DNA from: Punica granatum | Lineage: Eukaryota > Streptophyta > Magnoliopsida > Myrtales > Lythraceae | NCBI RefSeq assembly: GCF_007655135.1 | Contig: NC_045127.1 | Coordinates: 9,123,001 to 9,187,000 of the forward strand | Reading direction: 5' to 3' | Length of the DNA stretch: 64,000 nucleotides | Shown: piece after piece, positions 46,849-59,885 of the stretch | Layout: every line of letters starts with the position of its first letter | Position numbering within the stretch: the stretch's first letter is position 1 | The notes under the pieces: model-generated | What the model saw: only the letters and a program-made list of their open reading frames with translations | Database searches by the model: none | Told to the model about the DNA's origin: nothing | Made by a program: the position numbers and the translations under genes

Positions 46849-47461
46849 ACCAGGCTCCAAATCAAGTTTTCGTTTTAATCCTTTAACTCTATTGGATTTA
46901 TCTCATTTACCTTTGACTGAGCATGTTAATTTAAATGGCAAAAAGAAAGCTGAATTTGTTAAGCAGATTCATGATAAAGCAAGACTCAATATTGAGCGAA
47001 GAACGGAGCAGTATGCAAAACACGCCAACAAGGGGTGTCGTAAGCTGATTTTCGAACCTGGATATTGGGTTTGGTTGCATATGAGGAAAGAGAGATTTCC
47101 GGCGCAATGACGTTCCAAATTACTTCCGAGAGGGGATGGTCATTTCCAAGTCCTAGAGCGCATCAATGACAATGCTTACAAACTAGACTTACATGGTGAG
47201 TACAATGTAAGTGCTACTTTTAATGTTGCTAATTTGCTTCCTTTTGATGTAGGTGATGATTTGATGGCAAATCCTTTTCAAGATGAGGGGAATGATGCAA
47301 ATCGTAGCACGACTTTAAGGGATCCGGTTCAAATTCCAATTAAACCGATTACGCGAGCACGAGCAAAGAAGTTTAAAGATGAACTCAACGGCCTGATTCA
47401 AGAGTTTTGGGCTCAAGCAAATTCGTGGAGGCCCATTGGACATGAATCACGTGATCCATAA
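46849..47461 (+). pseudogene. Gypsy internal region reduced to the integrase C-terminal part
   Basis: Just 600 bases lie between the primer site and the right LTR. They encode LDLSHLPLTEHVNLNGKKKA, AEFVKQIHDKARLNIE, LIFEPGYWVWLHMRKERFP, then after a stop (47108-47110) LPRGDGHFQVLERINDNAYK, NVSATFNVANLLPFDVGDDL and the tail NRSTTLRDPVQIPIKPITRA. This is the end of the integrase and the chromodomain-like tail of a Ty3/gypsy polyprotein. Gag, protease, reverse transcriptase, RNase H and the integrase core are gone. Confidence 0.8.
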
Positions 47462-47476
47462 AAATCCATCAACATG

Positions 47477-48052
47477 ATTCAAGTTATATAAGATTCCGGA
47501 CAAGGCTAAATACAACAAGTATTTGAGGAAGTTTCTAGAATATTTGAAGATTAAGAGAAGATATCATCAGATTTGTTTAAAGTTTAAATCTCATGGAGAT
47601 ATTCTCGGGATATTTAAATTTCATATCTTTATAGATTATGTCATATCTCTATCGATATTTTAGGTTTTATTTTCCTTATATATAGGAGGAGATATGGCCA
47701 AATTAAGATTACTTTATGTCTATATATATTCCTCTTAGTGAATTTTTAATAAAAAAATTCAAAAAATTGTGAGTATTCTCTTTGGTTCTTGAAGAACTAA
47801 TTTGAACTTATCGGAAATTTTCGTGGCGTTCATTATCGACTTATCAAACGGCTTTCCACCACCGTTTGTGGCGTTTTCCTATATACCGATATTCTTGTTT
47901 CGCAATAAACAACGGGTTGAGGTCAGTTATACCAAGGTTCTTGTTTATGTTGTAAACAACGGGTCGAGGGTTTGTCAATCAAATCTGATCGTGGAACGAT
48001 CTTTGGTAGCTTTAGTTGTCGGGTCTCATCATTCCTGGCGGGAATCGCATCA
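47477..48052 (+). repeat. Ty3/gypsy LTR, right copy
   Basis: This second LTR is highly similar to 46206-46834, and ends GGAATCGCATCA. The following bases CTTGG, then CGAGAGC could be a damaged primer site, hinting that a further internal unit once followed. The start is approximate. Confidence 0.75.
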
Positions 48053-48195
48053 CTTGGCGAGAGCTGTCATGTGATAATATGTTATCGCTGTAAGTTAGAG
48101 AGGAAGGAGAATAAAAATTATCTTCAAAAAAGTTATTTCGGACATTATTTATTTATTTATTATATCCGTTGATATTTATGAATTTCACATCTAAA

Positions 48196-48656
48196 ATATA
48201 TTAAAATGAATATTAGGATTAAAAAAAAAAAAGAGGTTAGGTATCACCACTTGATAATTTAACCTTTTGTGGTGCATATGGGTTTAATTCTTATAAGCCC
48301 AGTGAATTTTGAAGATGGTATCAGGGTTAAGCCAAGGTCATGCGCCGGCATGCTGATTATGCATCCAGATGGCTTCGTGCTCACGTAGGTCAAACATCTA
48401 TTTTGGCTTCGCATCACGGGCTCGCACTATGCATCTCTTTACGTGACACTATGCCTATGATAGCTTGTTGATTTCGCGTCTCGTCCAATAACATTATGGC
48501 TTTGTATACACACCGCACGCGGGGGAATTCATTAACGATTTCGGCTACTATATCTATAATATATTGAAAGACAATCCTGAACTAATAAGAGGACTAGGTA
48601 TCACCATTTGATAGCTTAAATATTTTAATCGTAATGAACCCATTCCCTTATAAGAA
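48196..48656 (+). mobile_element. Probable TRIM (miniature LTR retrotransposon)
   Basis: Two related blocks of about 105 bp lie at 48196-48303 and 48553-48656. Both contain TAGGTATCACCA, TTGATA, TTAA and a final TTATAAG. After the first comes TGGTATCAGGGTTAA (48316), close to the initiator-methionine tRNA primer site. A G-rich stretch (CGCGGGGGAATT, about 48517-48528) precedes the second, like a polypurine tract. The 240-bp interior codes for nothing. This fits the TRIM architecture; the left repeat seems truncated or diverged at its 5' side. Confidence 0.6.
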
Positions 48657-50980
48657 CATCTAGAAGAAAAGGAACTCAAGACTCCTCAGCAGCAAGGGAT
48701 TGAAAGACAAAGCACTGGTGCAGCTGATTGTAGATAGAGGAAGTGTTAAGGCACCATTTTTTCACAACTTAAAAGTTAGTAATTAAATCAATTCTGCGTG
48801 AGAAAGATGATTTGATCCAATCATTACGTCCTAAGTGAACACATGCGAGTCTGCATAACAGGTCGGTGCAACAAACATGGGATAAAAGAGTGTTATCTTT
48901 AATTGTTTTTAGAGTGACTCGAACTTGGATATTAACCGAGGTAGTCCCTTATTGACCACTATCCCATAGAATTCACCAATAATTTATTTATTGCAATCTT
49001 TGTTATTTATCAGGCAGTGAGACGATATAGAACTCTGGAAAAAAATTTGAAATAGTAATGTGAAAAATAAGATCCCAAAATTCTACTACTCTTTTGATAT
49101 CAGCATTCACGCTTAAAATGCAATCTAATTAGTCGTCATTCCACATAATGAGATATAATGGCCGTTTTTTTTTGTCAAATAGTAATTTAGAATAGGAAAT
49201 CCCCCCCCCCCCCAAAAAAAAAAAGAAGTTTACTTCGGTATTTTTGCATCAGCTGAGACATTTTCAATTCAGCTTCAAGGATAGATCGTAAAGAAACTAA
49301 ATAAAAAATTCTGAAAGAAAGTTCTCAGGTTTTCTGAACTTAGCATTCTTTTATCCACATTTTATTGTTTATTATTATATAATTTTTAAAAAGAGCCCCC
49401 ACAATTATCATTAATTAGCTTATAATAAAAAACGTAATTAAGTAGACAAACTGAAAAGTGCAGTGCATGGAATTTATGCAGTCATCATGTCACTGATTTC
49501 AAGAATCTTTTTTCCAACTAGATTATGTATTTGTTATAAGGGAAAATCAATTACCTCCAATTGAAAATTTCCAAAACGCTAAAAATACTAAAATCCCGAT
49601 GCATTGAAAAGTGCCCCTTGATACTTTGAATAATTACAAAAATGCTACCTCTAAGTGATATGCATATGCCGAATTAGAGAGAGCAGCATAACCCTTGTTA
49701 TGATAAATAATGGAAATGATTTTTTTTCTCCGAGCTGTTGCTCGCTAAATAATAGTTCCCTAAAAGTAAATAAAAAGGCTCTCTTAGAGACTCATGCCTA
49801 TCTAATATGTATATTTTTATATGTAATTTATAACTACTGAAACCATCACCGAAGAATCACCGCATGATCAAAAACTCAAATTTCTAATTCCTCAGTCTCC
49901 GACTTTTCATATACTTTAACTTAATATCCATTAATTAAACCATGATATTAGCTAAACCTATATGAATTTGCAATAAATAACATAAAATTAAATTATCCAT
50001 AATACTTATTAACACGCTGCATTGAAATTATTACTTAATAATATATATATATATATATTAATATATATTAATATAATAATCGAAGAAATCATTACAATCG
50101 GTCACATATGCAAGAAATATAAACCTTGAGTTCCTCATTAAACGATCATTAGAATTACGAAAAATGGCACAATATCGTGGTGTCATTTGACTCATGGAAT
50201 TCCAAAAATCCTTAGACTACGGGAGTCTAAAGGTTATAATTTACAAAAGTAAAAAATATTCAAACTGATGAAAGTTCAATGGTCCTAATTCGCGAAAGTC
50301 CAAAGATTTAAATAATTTTAAGTTAATGTATCCATTAAATTCAAAAGCCTTCTATAATGGACCAATATATGTCTCTTCTACTAGAGGATGACATGATAAA
50401 ATTTGTTCTCTTGATTTTCTTAATTGTAGAGTTTGTCGTTGCCGCTAGACGACCAAGCACTTGTGTAAAAAAAGATTTAGTTGAATTCTTAATGGCTTTA
50501 AGTTGATGAGATTATGATTTATTATCTTGATTTTGTTAGTTGTAAACTTCTCCGTTTTCAATAGACAACTATGAGAAAGGAGATGATTGAAATGATTGCA
50601 TATAATGCGGAACAAATAGAATTATATTTCACTTATTAACTATCTTGATTATTGTTATATCCCGAAAGATTATAACAGAGATTTAATGAAGAAATGGGAG
50701 AAGAGATAAAGAGATATAAGAAGAAAAGAAGAATGAGAGAGATAGAGAGAATCAATAGAGTTGAGATAAAAGCTGATATTCTTTATTGATATCCCCATGT
50801 ACAGTTTTCTTCATTTATTTATGAAATCATATCCCCAATCATGTATACATCGCCTTTCTTAACGACTTACAACTATAAAGGAAATTAAAATTATTTTCAA
50901 AAATTGAAAGTAAATTGGCATAAATGGTTTGGGTCTGACAATTATGTTGCATATAATGTGGGACTACTAGAATTCCATTT
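48657..50980. other. Intergenic, AT-rich; no gene recognised
   Basis: I see no supported frame. A C13/A11 tract lies at 49201-49224 and a TA/TTAATATA microsatellite at 50040-50075. The remainder is low-complexity AT-rich DNA. Confidence 0.4.
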
Positions 50981-50984
50981 GGGA

Positions 50985-51812
50985 GGCGTTTGGTTCGATG
51001 TAATTCCCACCTTGATTACGCCCTCAATTATACCGTTTGGGTGTAATTTGGAGCCCGATAATTTCATTTGGACTTTCCCAGGCGTTATGAGATTATACCA
51101 TAGGCCTTATGAGCTTAGTATTTTGAGATTACAACATGGGTGTAATCTCTTTTTTAATATATTTTTATATAAATATAAGTATATTTATATAATCCAATAT
51201 AAGTATATTTATATAGATATAAACATAATCTACTATAATATAAATATATATTTATATCTAAATATATACAAAATAAATATAAATATAAATATAAATATTT
51301 TTTTTATAAATACTTATAAATATTTTTTTGATAGATTTTTAAATAAAATATCTCTATATACATATATTTATATAAATATAAATACTTATAATATATTATA
51401 CTTATATATTTATATTCATATTTAAATAAATTTATTATATATTTTTGTATTAAATATTTATATTTATATTAAATATTTTATATTATATATATTTATGTTT
51501 AGATAAATATTTTTATAAAAATATTTATAGTAAATGTTAATATAAACAAATAACAAATACTTATATAAAAATATATTTAAATTTAAAAATTAATAATAAA
51601 ATATAATGTATAGGGGTATGTTTGTAAACTACTTTCCCATCGATTTACTCAATATACCCAACATAGCAATCTCATATTACGTTATATTTTTCCAAATATA
51701 TAATAATTTATCAAACACAGTAATGTCATATTCTTTGTAATATAACATTCTTGGACGTACTTTCCCTACAATTTAACATTCACTATAATCAAACATTCCA
51801 ACGACCCTTACC
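50985..51812. mobile_element. MITE-like element with expanded AT-rich interior
   Basis: The left end GGGAGGCGTTTGGTTCGATG resembles, in inverse, the right end AATCAAACATTCCAACGACCC. Subterminal parts pair loosely (GATTACGCC and GTAATGTCA types). The middle (51140-51600) is almost pure A/T built on TATAAATA-like repeats. The end TTTGTTTGG/GTTTGATT style suggests a PIF/Harbinger-derived MITE, but the arms are degenerate. Confidence 0.5.
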
Positions 51813-52448
51813 TACTACAATATAAAAGCCGAAGGACGCTTCAGAAAATACCATGTAAAACGAATATATTCTCTCCCATTGAATGACTTTTCAAGTTACC
51901 TCCAATAAAAGTGAAACACTTGGCACAAAATCCTGGTACCATATCTGATGTAGAAGTCGAAGAGTCTATCACTTGGAAGTCAATTGAATAGTCGATTGTA
52001 TTAATGTAGTTAATATTCTGAATTTGAAAAGGTATGTAGGAAGTATAATAGAGCATCGCATTGCTTTTAATTTCCTTCACTTTCTTTAGAGATCGTGAGG
52101 AAAAAATGGATAAGATGAAGAAGAGAAAGTGGTCTTTGAGCAACATAAGTAGAAACACTCTTAATTGGTATGTACCACTTCGATTGCTTATGTGTTAGCA
52201 ATTATAATTGAAATCATGTGATAATTACAATATAGTTTTGTTGGTAATAGTTTCCAGCAATGTTAGCATGATCGAAAACGATATTATTTTAGAGCTTTTG
52301 GATCTTAAGTATCATGTTTTAATAATATCGATAACTAGTATAAAATAATTATTGAGACAATCACTGAAAGTTGATATGTGTACTTCAAATTCAAATCTCT
52401 ATCTTCTCCCCTATTTTAATTTGGGGCCTTGACCTCGTTTCCTACCAA
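51813..52448. other. Intergenic; no gene recognised
   Basis: A minus-strand frame of 105 codons (52158-51841) has no recognisable motif. Otherwise the stretch is AT-rich and unremarkable. Confidence 0.4.
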
Positions 52449-52454
52449 AAAAAA

Positions 52455-52855
52455 TCAAGGAGCCGTATGGTTATGGATTGAATCACACTCCACTCCATTC
52501 CACTCCCCTCCATTCTTTCATCTATTCAATAACATAATAATTTTTTTTTATCTTTTTCTCTCATTTAATAATAAATTATCATATATGCTTTTTCTAATCT
52601 TTATTACAGTCTTTTTTTATAATAAATTTCTTACATACTTTTACATATATATATATATATACACACACACGTACTTTTTTATCTTTTCTCACATTTAATA
52701 ATAAATTCTAATATTTACTTTTTCTAACAATTATTATAATCAATTTTTTAATAATAAATTTCTCAAACATTATGTATATAAAATATATACTTTTGTCAGA
52801 TTAGGCTGGAGCGAAATGGAGTAAAATTCCAACTCCAAAACCAAATGAAAGTCTC
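52455..52855. mobile_element. MITE-like element, about 400 bp
   Basis: The left end (GGAGCCGTATGGTTATGG, then ACACTCCACTCCATTCC) is roughly the inverse complement of the right end (GAGCGAAATGGAGTAAAATT, then CCAACTCCAAAACCAAATG). The interior repeats ATTTAATAATAAATT twice and has a TA/CA microsatellite at 52646-52670. It has no coding capacity. Confidence 0.5.
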
Positions 52856-55800
52856 TATCTTCTCATTATCTGACTTTTCATATTGCTTAAAACTCAAATA
52901 TTCATCTCCTCATACTTTCCATATTTCTAATTAATTATTTAATAATTAATTAATATCATGCCTACCCAACTAGTCGTCTTTTCTTGAAGCAAAAGCAAAG
53001 GGAAGGAGGCCAAACCCTAAGGCACCCAAACCTTCTGCCGCTGTCGCCTGCACGTCCAGCAACGATCCTTCACCTTCGATCTTTAGTCCTTCTTCTTCTT
53101 TCTTTTGTCTCCATTAGTTTCCCTGCCATATCCCCCAAATCCAACTATTTCCTCCTTTCCCCTCCACACGTTGCTCCCACAATGGCTCTCTACCTCGGTC
53201 CTTCACCTTCCCATCCTGACCAGCTTCGCCACCCCCTCACCGCATCCCCTGGTGCTTCTCCACCGTGACTTGATGCCCGCTCCACCTCTGGTCCACGATG
53301 CCTCTCACTCGCTTCAATCCAGTCATCGCTACGCTTCATATCCGCCTGATCTGTCCTAATCGAGTTGGATTCCAACCCTATCGCCCCAGCTCTGGGTCAA
53401 CGCTGACCATATTTGGTCAGTCCACATCAAATCTACCTGGACCTGACCCTCATGCTAGGGCGATGTTGGCTTCCCACCCGGAGTTGTACCTCTTCATCAA
53501 GTGTTAATATAGATTTGGCTAGGAATCTCTTACGGTCATCTAATTTACAAATAAAAGAGCGTGGGTTTCGGCTTTGATCGTCGACCTATAACCGATGTAG
53601 CCCAATGCCCGTATTGTGTTCATTACAATATTCTATATGGTGCCTGTCACGGCAGTCCCCAGATCGTGTTAATGTGTGATTGGCTAGATATGATATGGGT
53701 TGAATCAACGCATATGGCCTAGGAGCGGCTGTGTATAATTTTATTATGGTGTTGTTTGCTTTTTTGTTTCAGAATAAGACTTCATTGCTGTTCAGACTCC
53801 ATTAAGATCAGCTCAATGGCTTCTCAATGCATTTTGGCAACTACCCGTGTTGGACGCTAGTAAGGCCACCTCCCCCATTTCCTGGGATTATGTTGTCGGA
53901 CTACTAATTCAAATCACTTTATACGAAAATTATGAATATTTATAATTATATAAATAAAAAATTAAATAATAATACATATTACAGTAATTAGTAATAGCAT
54001 ATTACTAATACTTACAATTATATAAATAAAAATTAAATAATAAGACGTATTACATTAATTAGTACTAGGACAATGAAAATCAAGAAAATATTAAAAACAC
54101 TTCTAAGAAGAATTCAAATCACATGTCATTTTAATAGGAAATCACATATAGTAGAATTAAAAAAATATTAATTTATGCCTTTCAATACTAATAAATCAAT
54201 TATGAACGATAAACTCTAGTAATTATTTGCATTAAATGGGCTCATAATATTATTTTATCATCAATGTCATAATCTAAATTTTACCACCAATGCCATCAAT
54301 TGATAAAGGAAAACATAAATATAGTCACGATTAAGAGGAATTGTATTATCATGAATATTACATTTTGAATTATTTTAATTGCATAAATATCTCTATATAA
54401 GTTTTCTAATGTATATATCTCTATATAAGTTGCTTTTGGAGCTCATATGCAAGTGATGATGTTGTTTTGTCAAGATCAATATAAACTCTTGATTCGAGTA
54501 TTCGTATCTATTGGGTAAAATATTTACAATATAAGTAGTTTTTTCCAATTGATTGATAATTTTAATTTAAAATCTCTTGTCAAGTATGGTTCAATTGGCA
54601 TATTTGCACCAGAGCTTATAAAAAATGGAGCATATTATCAAATTCACGATGATTCAAGATTCCAAGCAACGAAGTGAATCGTATTGTTTCACTTGACTAC
54701 AAGTGAAAGTATATGTAGAATCGTAAAATAAGTAATATGTTATGGTCAAATTGTGAAATGTATGAAATTAATTTAATGTAAATATGCTAATTCTACACAA
54801 TGAATGGAATTTTAAGGATCTACTCAATTAATAAACATAAAAATATTTTACATTGATAATTTTTAGTGTGATAAATAAACGAGTATGAAAATAAGTATAT
54901 ATTAACCAATTATATATATTAATATTATTAAACGCATATTATTATTAATTTATTTACATTGATTGCATTATATTACAAATTTTTGGAAGTATTACATAGC
55001 TACTCTTTTTAAATATCGAATAAGTAAATCATCCATCGAAGTGATTAGAACATTTCATCTCAAATTATTCAAATTCACGAAGTTTAATTTTTGTAATGTT
55101 AGAAGAATAATGTATAAGGAAATACTGAAATTATAAAATGTATGCTATAATTATCATTCTTTCATCATTAGAAATTAAAGATTTTGAATATTTAGGAATT
55201 TAAATTTTTTTCATAGATATAAGATTGATAATTGAAATGATGTATATGAATTTATTACTTAAATTCTTTATTTACGAATTGAATAAAAATAAATGTTTTG
55301 CATAAATCAATAAAAACCATAAATTCATATTATTTGTTATTTTCAAATTTAACTTCTAAATATAAAATTATTTTCACAAAAACTGTGCAGCGAAAGGATT
55401 CAATAACCTAGTTTACTAATAAAAGACAATCTAGAATATTAGCAACAACTTCAGTTTCTTTATCGAATAAAATTTAGATACATTAAAATTTTAAATAAAG
55501 AAAAATTTTTAAGAAAGAAACAAAATATTATATTCAAATGACGAAGAATTAGTATAATTGAAGTTAAGAGTTATAACAATTCCCTAATCAACATAATATA
55601 ACTCTTTGACTTACAGTAAATTATCATCGAAAAAACTAAAATTTGATAAATAATTAGTCTCAACATGATATACTCCAAAAGTTAAAACTGAAAATATAAA
55701 TTGATCATGGATATTTTTTAAAATATAATGAAACAAAATTTACTTAACTTAATTTTACTCTCTCTTTTTTCAATTCAACAACACAATCATTTATTTTTTA

Positions 55801-56872
55801 TTTTTTTCTTCAAATTATCTATCGTATTTTTTCTTATCTATTATTATAATTAATTTTTTAATACTAAATTCTCTCAATTATTCAACTTTTTTTTCTCGAT
55901 TCAACAATGTAATCATTACTTTTTTATCTTATTTTTCAAATACTTTCACATACTTTTTCCAACTACTTTTGTCTTCATCTTCTCAAATCAAACTAAATCA
56001 AATTTAACTTTATTACCAAATGTTATGTAAATAACTTCTAAAGCTCGCTACATAGCTAAAAACGTAAACCTCAACTCTTCATTTTTTGACTCTTCATGCA
56101 CTTGAACTTAATAATAATTAATCACAAATTACCTATAATATTTTTCAATTATAAGAAACTTTTTAAACTTAACATTAATTAGTCATAAATACTTATTATC
56201 CAATAATATTTTTTAGTTCCAATAGAATTTTTAACTTTGTAAGTTATTAATTATTTTTTAGAAAATGTAAATGAATTTCTAAAATTCAGAAACTTTTACC
56301 ATCCCAATATTATTATTAAATACCTATAAAATTTTAAAAGAAATTCAAGTCATGGAGCAAAGATTAATAATTTCATAAAATTTTGTAGAATAATATATAG
56401 TTTTCCGCGTTATATAGTATATCAAAATGTTAAGGATTCCCCTGTGTACCACTGACATTGACAGTCGGCCAGTGCATTTCTAGGTAGATGGAGCCTACAT
56501 ATTTTGTCTAATTAAACAACAAAAAGATAAAGAAAAAGGTGAGGGAATGGAGATTTTATATATAGATTTGGTGGAAAATAAAAAATAAAACTATAGATTG
56601 TAAAAATTATCTGTCAGCTCGAAAAAAGAGTTTCCTTTTGGCCGCGGGAGTTTCCTCATATGTTATTTTCTGCTTTTTCTGGAAACTAATAACATAATTC
56701 ATTTTTCAAGCCCCCCAAAAAAAAATTAGGTAAACAACACGTGAATTTGCATAATATAAAACAATTAATATCAAGGTCTGAAGTACAGCATAATTATGCT
56801 CTTTAATGGTAACCTACCAACACTGTTTTACAGTCCAATATTAATCTCAGCAGTAGTTTCTTCCATCAACCC
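52856..56872. other. Long AT-rich intergenic stretch with a C-rich patch
   Basis: At 53010-53480 the DNA is C-rich, with overlapping Pro/Ser-rich frames that match no family; it may be a remnant. From 53900 to 54060 an imperfect tandem repeat of about 65 bp (ATTATATAAATAAAAA-TTAAATAATA type) occurs. The rest is low-complexity A/T DNA apart from the Helitron-like end listed separately. Confidence 0.4.
55190..55411 (+). mobile_element. Helitron-like 3' end related to the one at 14443
   Basis: GATAATTGAAATGATG at about 55230, with the following 90 bases, resembles the interior of the Helitron ending at 14443. The end reads CTGTGCAGCG, AAAGGATTCAATAAC and CTAG (55408-55411) followed by T. The terminal hairpin has decayed and the 5' end is not identified. 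Confidence 0.4.
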
Positions 56873-57065
56873 TTTTTCTTTTTTTTTTTGGTGTTCGGGT
56901 TTCGCCCGAGTAATTCCCGAGACTCCGTGAACCCCCTGTGACGCACAGAACGGGTAATCAAGTTAAAGATGCTCCAATGGCTCCAAGGGGTTTCGAACTC
57001 GAGATCGGGTGGATACTTAAACTCCTCATTATCACTAGGCCAAATTCTTTGGAGTTTGCATCGAC
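56873..57065 (-). mobile_element. tRNA-derived SINE, family 1, best-preserved copy
   Basis: On the minus strand, box A (TTTGGCCTAGTGATAATGAG) and box B (GAGTTCGAAACCCC) are spaced as in RNA polymerase III promoters. The body has CCATTGGAGC and GATTACCCGTTCTGTGCGTC. It ends GGGCGAAACCCGAACACC and an A tail (the T run at 56876-56890 on the plus strand). Confidence 0.7.
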
Positions 57066-57739
57066 CTTATTTAGTAATTTGAGATATGTTCTAATTTTAA
57101 TCCAGACTAGCAATACGGGAACGTGAAGTATTGCATCCCACACAATAGACGAGTTGAGTTACCGAATGGACCGTACTGCCTTATTTACCACGAGTTAGCT
57201 ATTGGCCATACATGGGAAACATTTTTTTTAAAAAGTAAAATGGTGCATGGCTATGATGGCAACCTTACCGTCCGTCGTTGCACAATGTTCAAGTTATCAT
57301 GTTCAATCGCGAAAATATCATATAAATTGAACAACCAGTGCAAGTACTGATCCAATTAGCCTAATATCAGCAAAAGCTTAATATAGTTCACAGAAGCCGG
57401 TGTCCCTCAAACCCAAATGAAGAGCACACTTCTAACAAGTGTTTTGAGACAAATACAAAAAAGAGATTCGAATTAAGGACGTTCAAGTTATCCAACGATA
57501 TGAGAGTAAATTTTAAACCATTAGACCATCAAGTTTTGGTGGTACCATACATGGGAAATTAACGAAAGGGACTAACGTCCAAACCCGTTTAATCTTGATA
57601 ATAATGACAATGGACTTTAACCGTGAGACGACTGATTTTGACTCAACGCAAAATCCATTTCTTACACGTTGACAATGTTTTATTTACAGAATGGGCCTAT
57701 GCATGTCTCCCGACTTTAATATTTATTGGGTTACTTACG
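57066..57739. other. Intergenic; no gene recognised
   Basis: This sequence shows no repeat end or conserved frame. The stretch at 57440-57540 has a SINE-like wording (GAGATTCGAATTAAGGACG, then ATTAGACCATCAAG), perhaps another diverged tRNA-derived repeat. Confidence 0.35.
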
Positions 57740-58065
57740 CCGTATAGCGTAAAAAAAAATTTAGTTATAGCCCAAGATTTTTTACTCGAGATATCATAAC
57801 ATTGGCTGTTGATTTCACATCTATCCCGACGCTAATTTTCCGTCCAAAATTGACAGAATTGCACACGTGGCACATTAATTTCACATTTATCCTAACATTT
57901 GTTCCAAAATTAACGTGTCACGTGTGCAATTCCGTTAATTTTGAATGAGAAATTAGCGTCGGGATAGATTTGAAACCAAAACGTTAACGTTGGGATATCT
58001 TAGGTAAATAATCAAGTTTGGACTAGAACTAAAAATTCCTTCAAACGTTAGGCTATATGACGTAA
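57740..58065. mobile_element. Fold-back MITE, about 325 bp
   Basis: Long imperfect arms are centred near 57897. The left arm includes ATCTATCCCGACGCTAATTT and GAATTGCACACGTGGCAC; the right arm carries their inverse complements, AAATTAGCGTCGGGATAGAT and GTGTCACGTGTGCAATTCCG. The outer parts (TATAGCCCAAGATT and its partner near 58050) also pair. The arms include CACGTG. It has no coding capacity. Confidence 0.8.
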
Positions 58066-59684
58066 TTATTCCATATTTATATGTAGGTCGAATATCCAAA
58101 ATACATTTTCTATTTACCGGAAAATTCTTCATGTAAATTTTGATAAATATAAATCAAGATATATGGTTTTACGGAAAATTGAGATATTTACGTGTTGATT
58201 TTATTTTATATATTTTCATTGTGGATGTTTGAAATTCACTAAAACTGCCTCGTAAACGTATCAAATTAAAGATCAAAACAAAAATTCAGCCACACTTATG
58301 AACTGAAAATATATCGTAATTTAACTTAATAATAATATATGTCCTACCTTTCGCCCCACTTCTTTGAAACTCTTTGTCCCGAAATGCTCGTGTCCGGGTC
58401 CCTTACTTTTTCGTCTTCTTGTGTTAAGCCTTATTGCACCGACGCAGTTTCGCTTGACATGATTCAAACAACACACATTCATATACATATATATATATAT
58501 GTGTGTGTGTATTCTTTTTAACTTTTTTTTGGATAATTAAATTACATATTTAATTAGTATCAACCCCTTTCCCAATATCACGAGCAAAATCAATCTGCAA
58601 AGACCTCATATGCTTCAATTAAATTACACGGCATATCGATTCCAATTAATTCTGCAATCGGGCTCCGATGAATTTAGTTGAGACGAATTGGCCCATTGAG
58701 AATAAAGGTCTACCAACCATAGATTTTCTCCGATTACAATTTTTGAATGCGAAATTTTATTTAAGATGAAAAAGAGTTGAAAATTGCTTGCACCAGCTCA
58801 TATTATTGGTAAAAATGTTTGAATTCTTGAAAACGGGGTGTCTCAGTCCAGCATCAACAATACACTCCCAGTCCCATGACCCATCCGATGTCACGTGATT
58901 ACAACTAATGTAACTCCTACTTCTTGCGTAGCCATTGCGTAATGCTACAGTACGGTCGATACCACCAACTCCCCCACTTTCAGCTGGCGATCTGCCGCCA
59001 CACGTTTCGATCAAAGGGGAAGGGTAGCTTTGCCCCTCGCGATCTGCGACGATTGGCGTGTGAGCTGTACTCCCTCTGTGGGCCCTCAAAGAAGAGCAAG
59101 CGAGCGACAGGCAGACAGTGAGATGAGATCGATCTGATCGCTCACGAGGTCTTAATCGCGACATTCATTCATTATTACGCACAGAGACTCACCGTAACCA
59201 CGTGGGGGCGGGGCGCGCGTAAAATTTTAAAAGCCGTAGTGCGTGGTGATATTACGAGATTACCCTCAGGGAAGTGTCGCTCCTCCCGGCATGAAACTGT
59301 CGGTGCCCGTTGGGAGGGGCAAGGACAGCGTGGACTTTTCAGCTAGCATAGCGAAACGGAATCCCGCACCCGCACTCAGTGGCGCGTGCTGTCACCGTTT
59401 GCTTTTATAATTACATTTACGACAATGGTACAATAATATGATGGGATTTTTTTTTTATTATTATTTTCCAGGAATTTTCATAGAATTCCCATGCCACGTC
59501 TTCAAAAAATTAAAAGGAAGATCATTAATTGGTTAAAGAGAAATTATTAATAGGCTCTAGTGTTGCTAACAGTGGTTGTTATCGTGACTTTATGACCTAG
59601 GAGGAGCTTTCACATGGAGGTCAAAACTGTTGAATTTGACTAGACATCTCAGTCAATGCCCGGATTTCCCTTTTTCCGCAACAA
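58066..59684. other. Intergenic with a GC-richer, G-box-bearing patch
   Basis: A TA/TG microsatellite lies at 58483-58510. From 58860 to 59400 the composition rises in G and C, with ACCACGTGGGGGCGGGGCG at 59198-59216. This could be a promoter or leader of a gene, but no frame on either strand is recognisable, including the 135-codon minus-strand frame 59164-58757. Confidence 0.35.
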
Positions 59685-59885
59685 ATAATTTGTAATTAAT
59701 CAACGTGAATTAATTTAAGCGATTCGATACTTATTCTTTTTTAATAAGATCTTGAGTTTGAGTCCTTGTGAATGCGGAAAATTCACGCTATAAATATTTT
59801 ACTTTTTAATGAGCCGATCCCAGTCGAAGAATTAGTTGAAATCCCATTGAATTTTCAAATATTAAAATTTACATTAAAAAATAAT
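59685..59885 (+). mobile_element. tRNA-derived SINE, family 2
   Basis: This matches the copy at 24655-24850 in order. GATACTTATTCTTTTTTAAT is followed by GAGTTTGAGTCCTTGTGAAT (decayed box B), then GAGCCGATCCCAGTCGAA and TTTACATTAAAAAATAA. Confidence 0.55.

Noticed and set aside
53010..53507. Pro/Ser-rich overlapping ORFs
   Set aside because: The C-rich composition keeps several frames open by chance, and no motif was recognised.
57440..57540. tRNA gene suggested by GATTCGAATTAAGG-like wording
   Set aside because: No cloverleaf can be drawn; at most it is a diverged SINE.
58757..59164. 135-codon minus-strand ORF
   Set aside because: It has no family resemblance and lies in a GC-richer, promoter-like patch.
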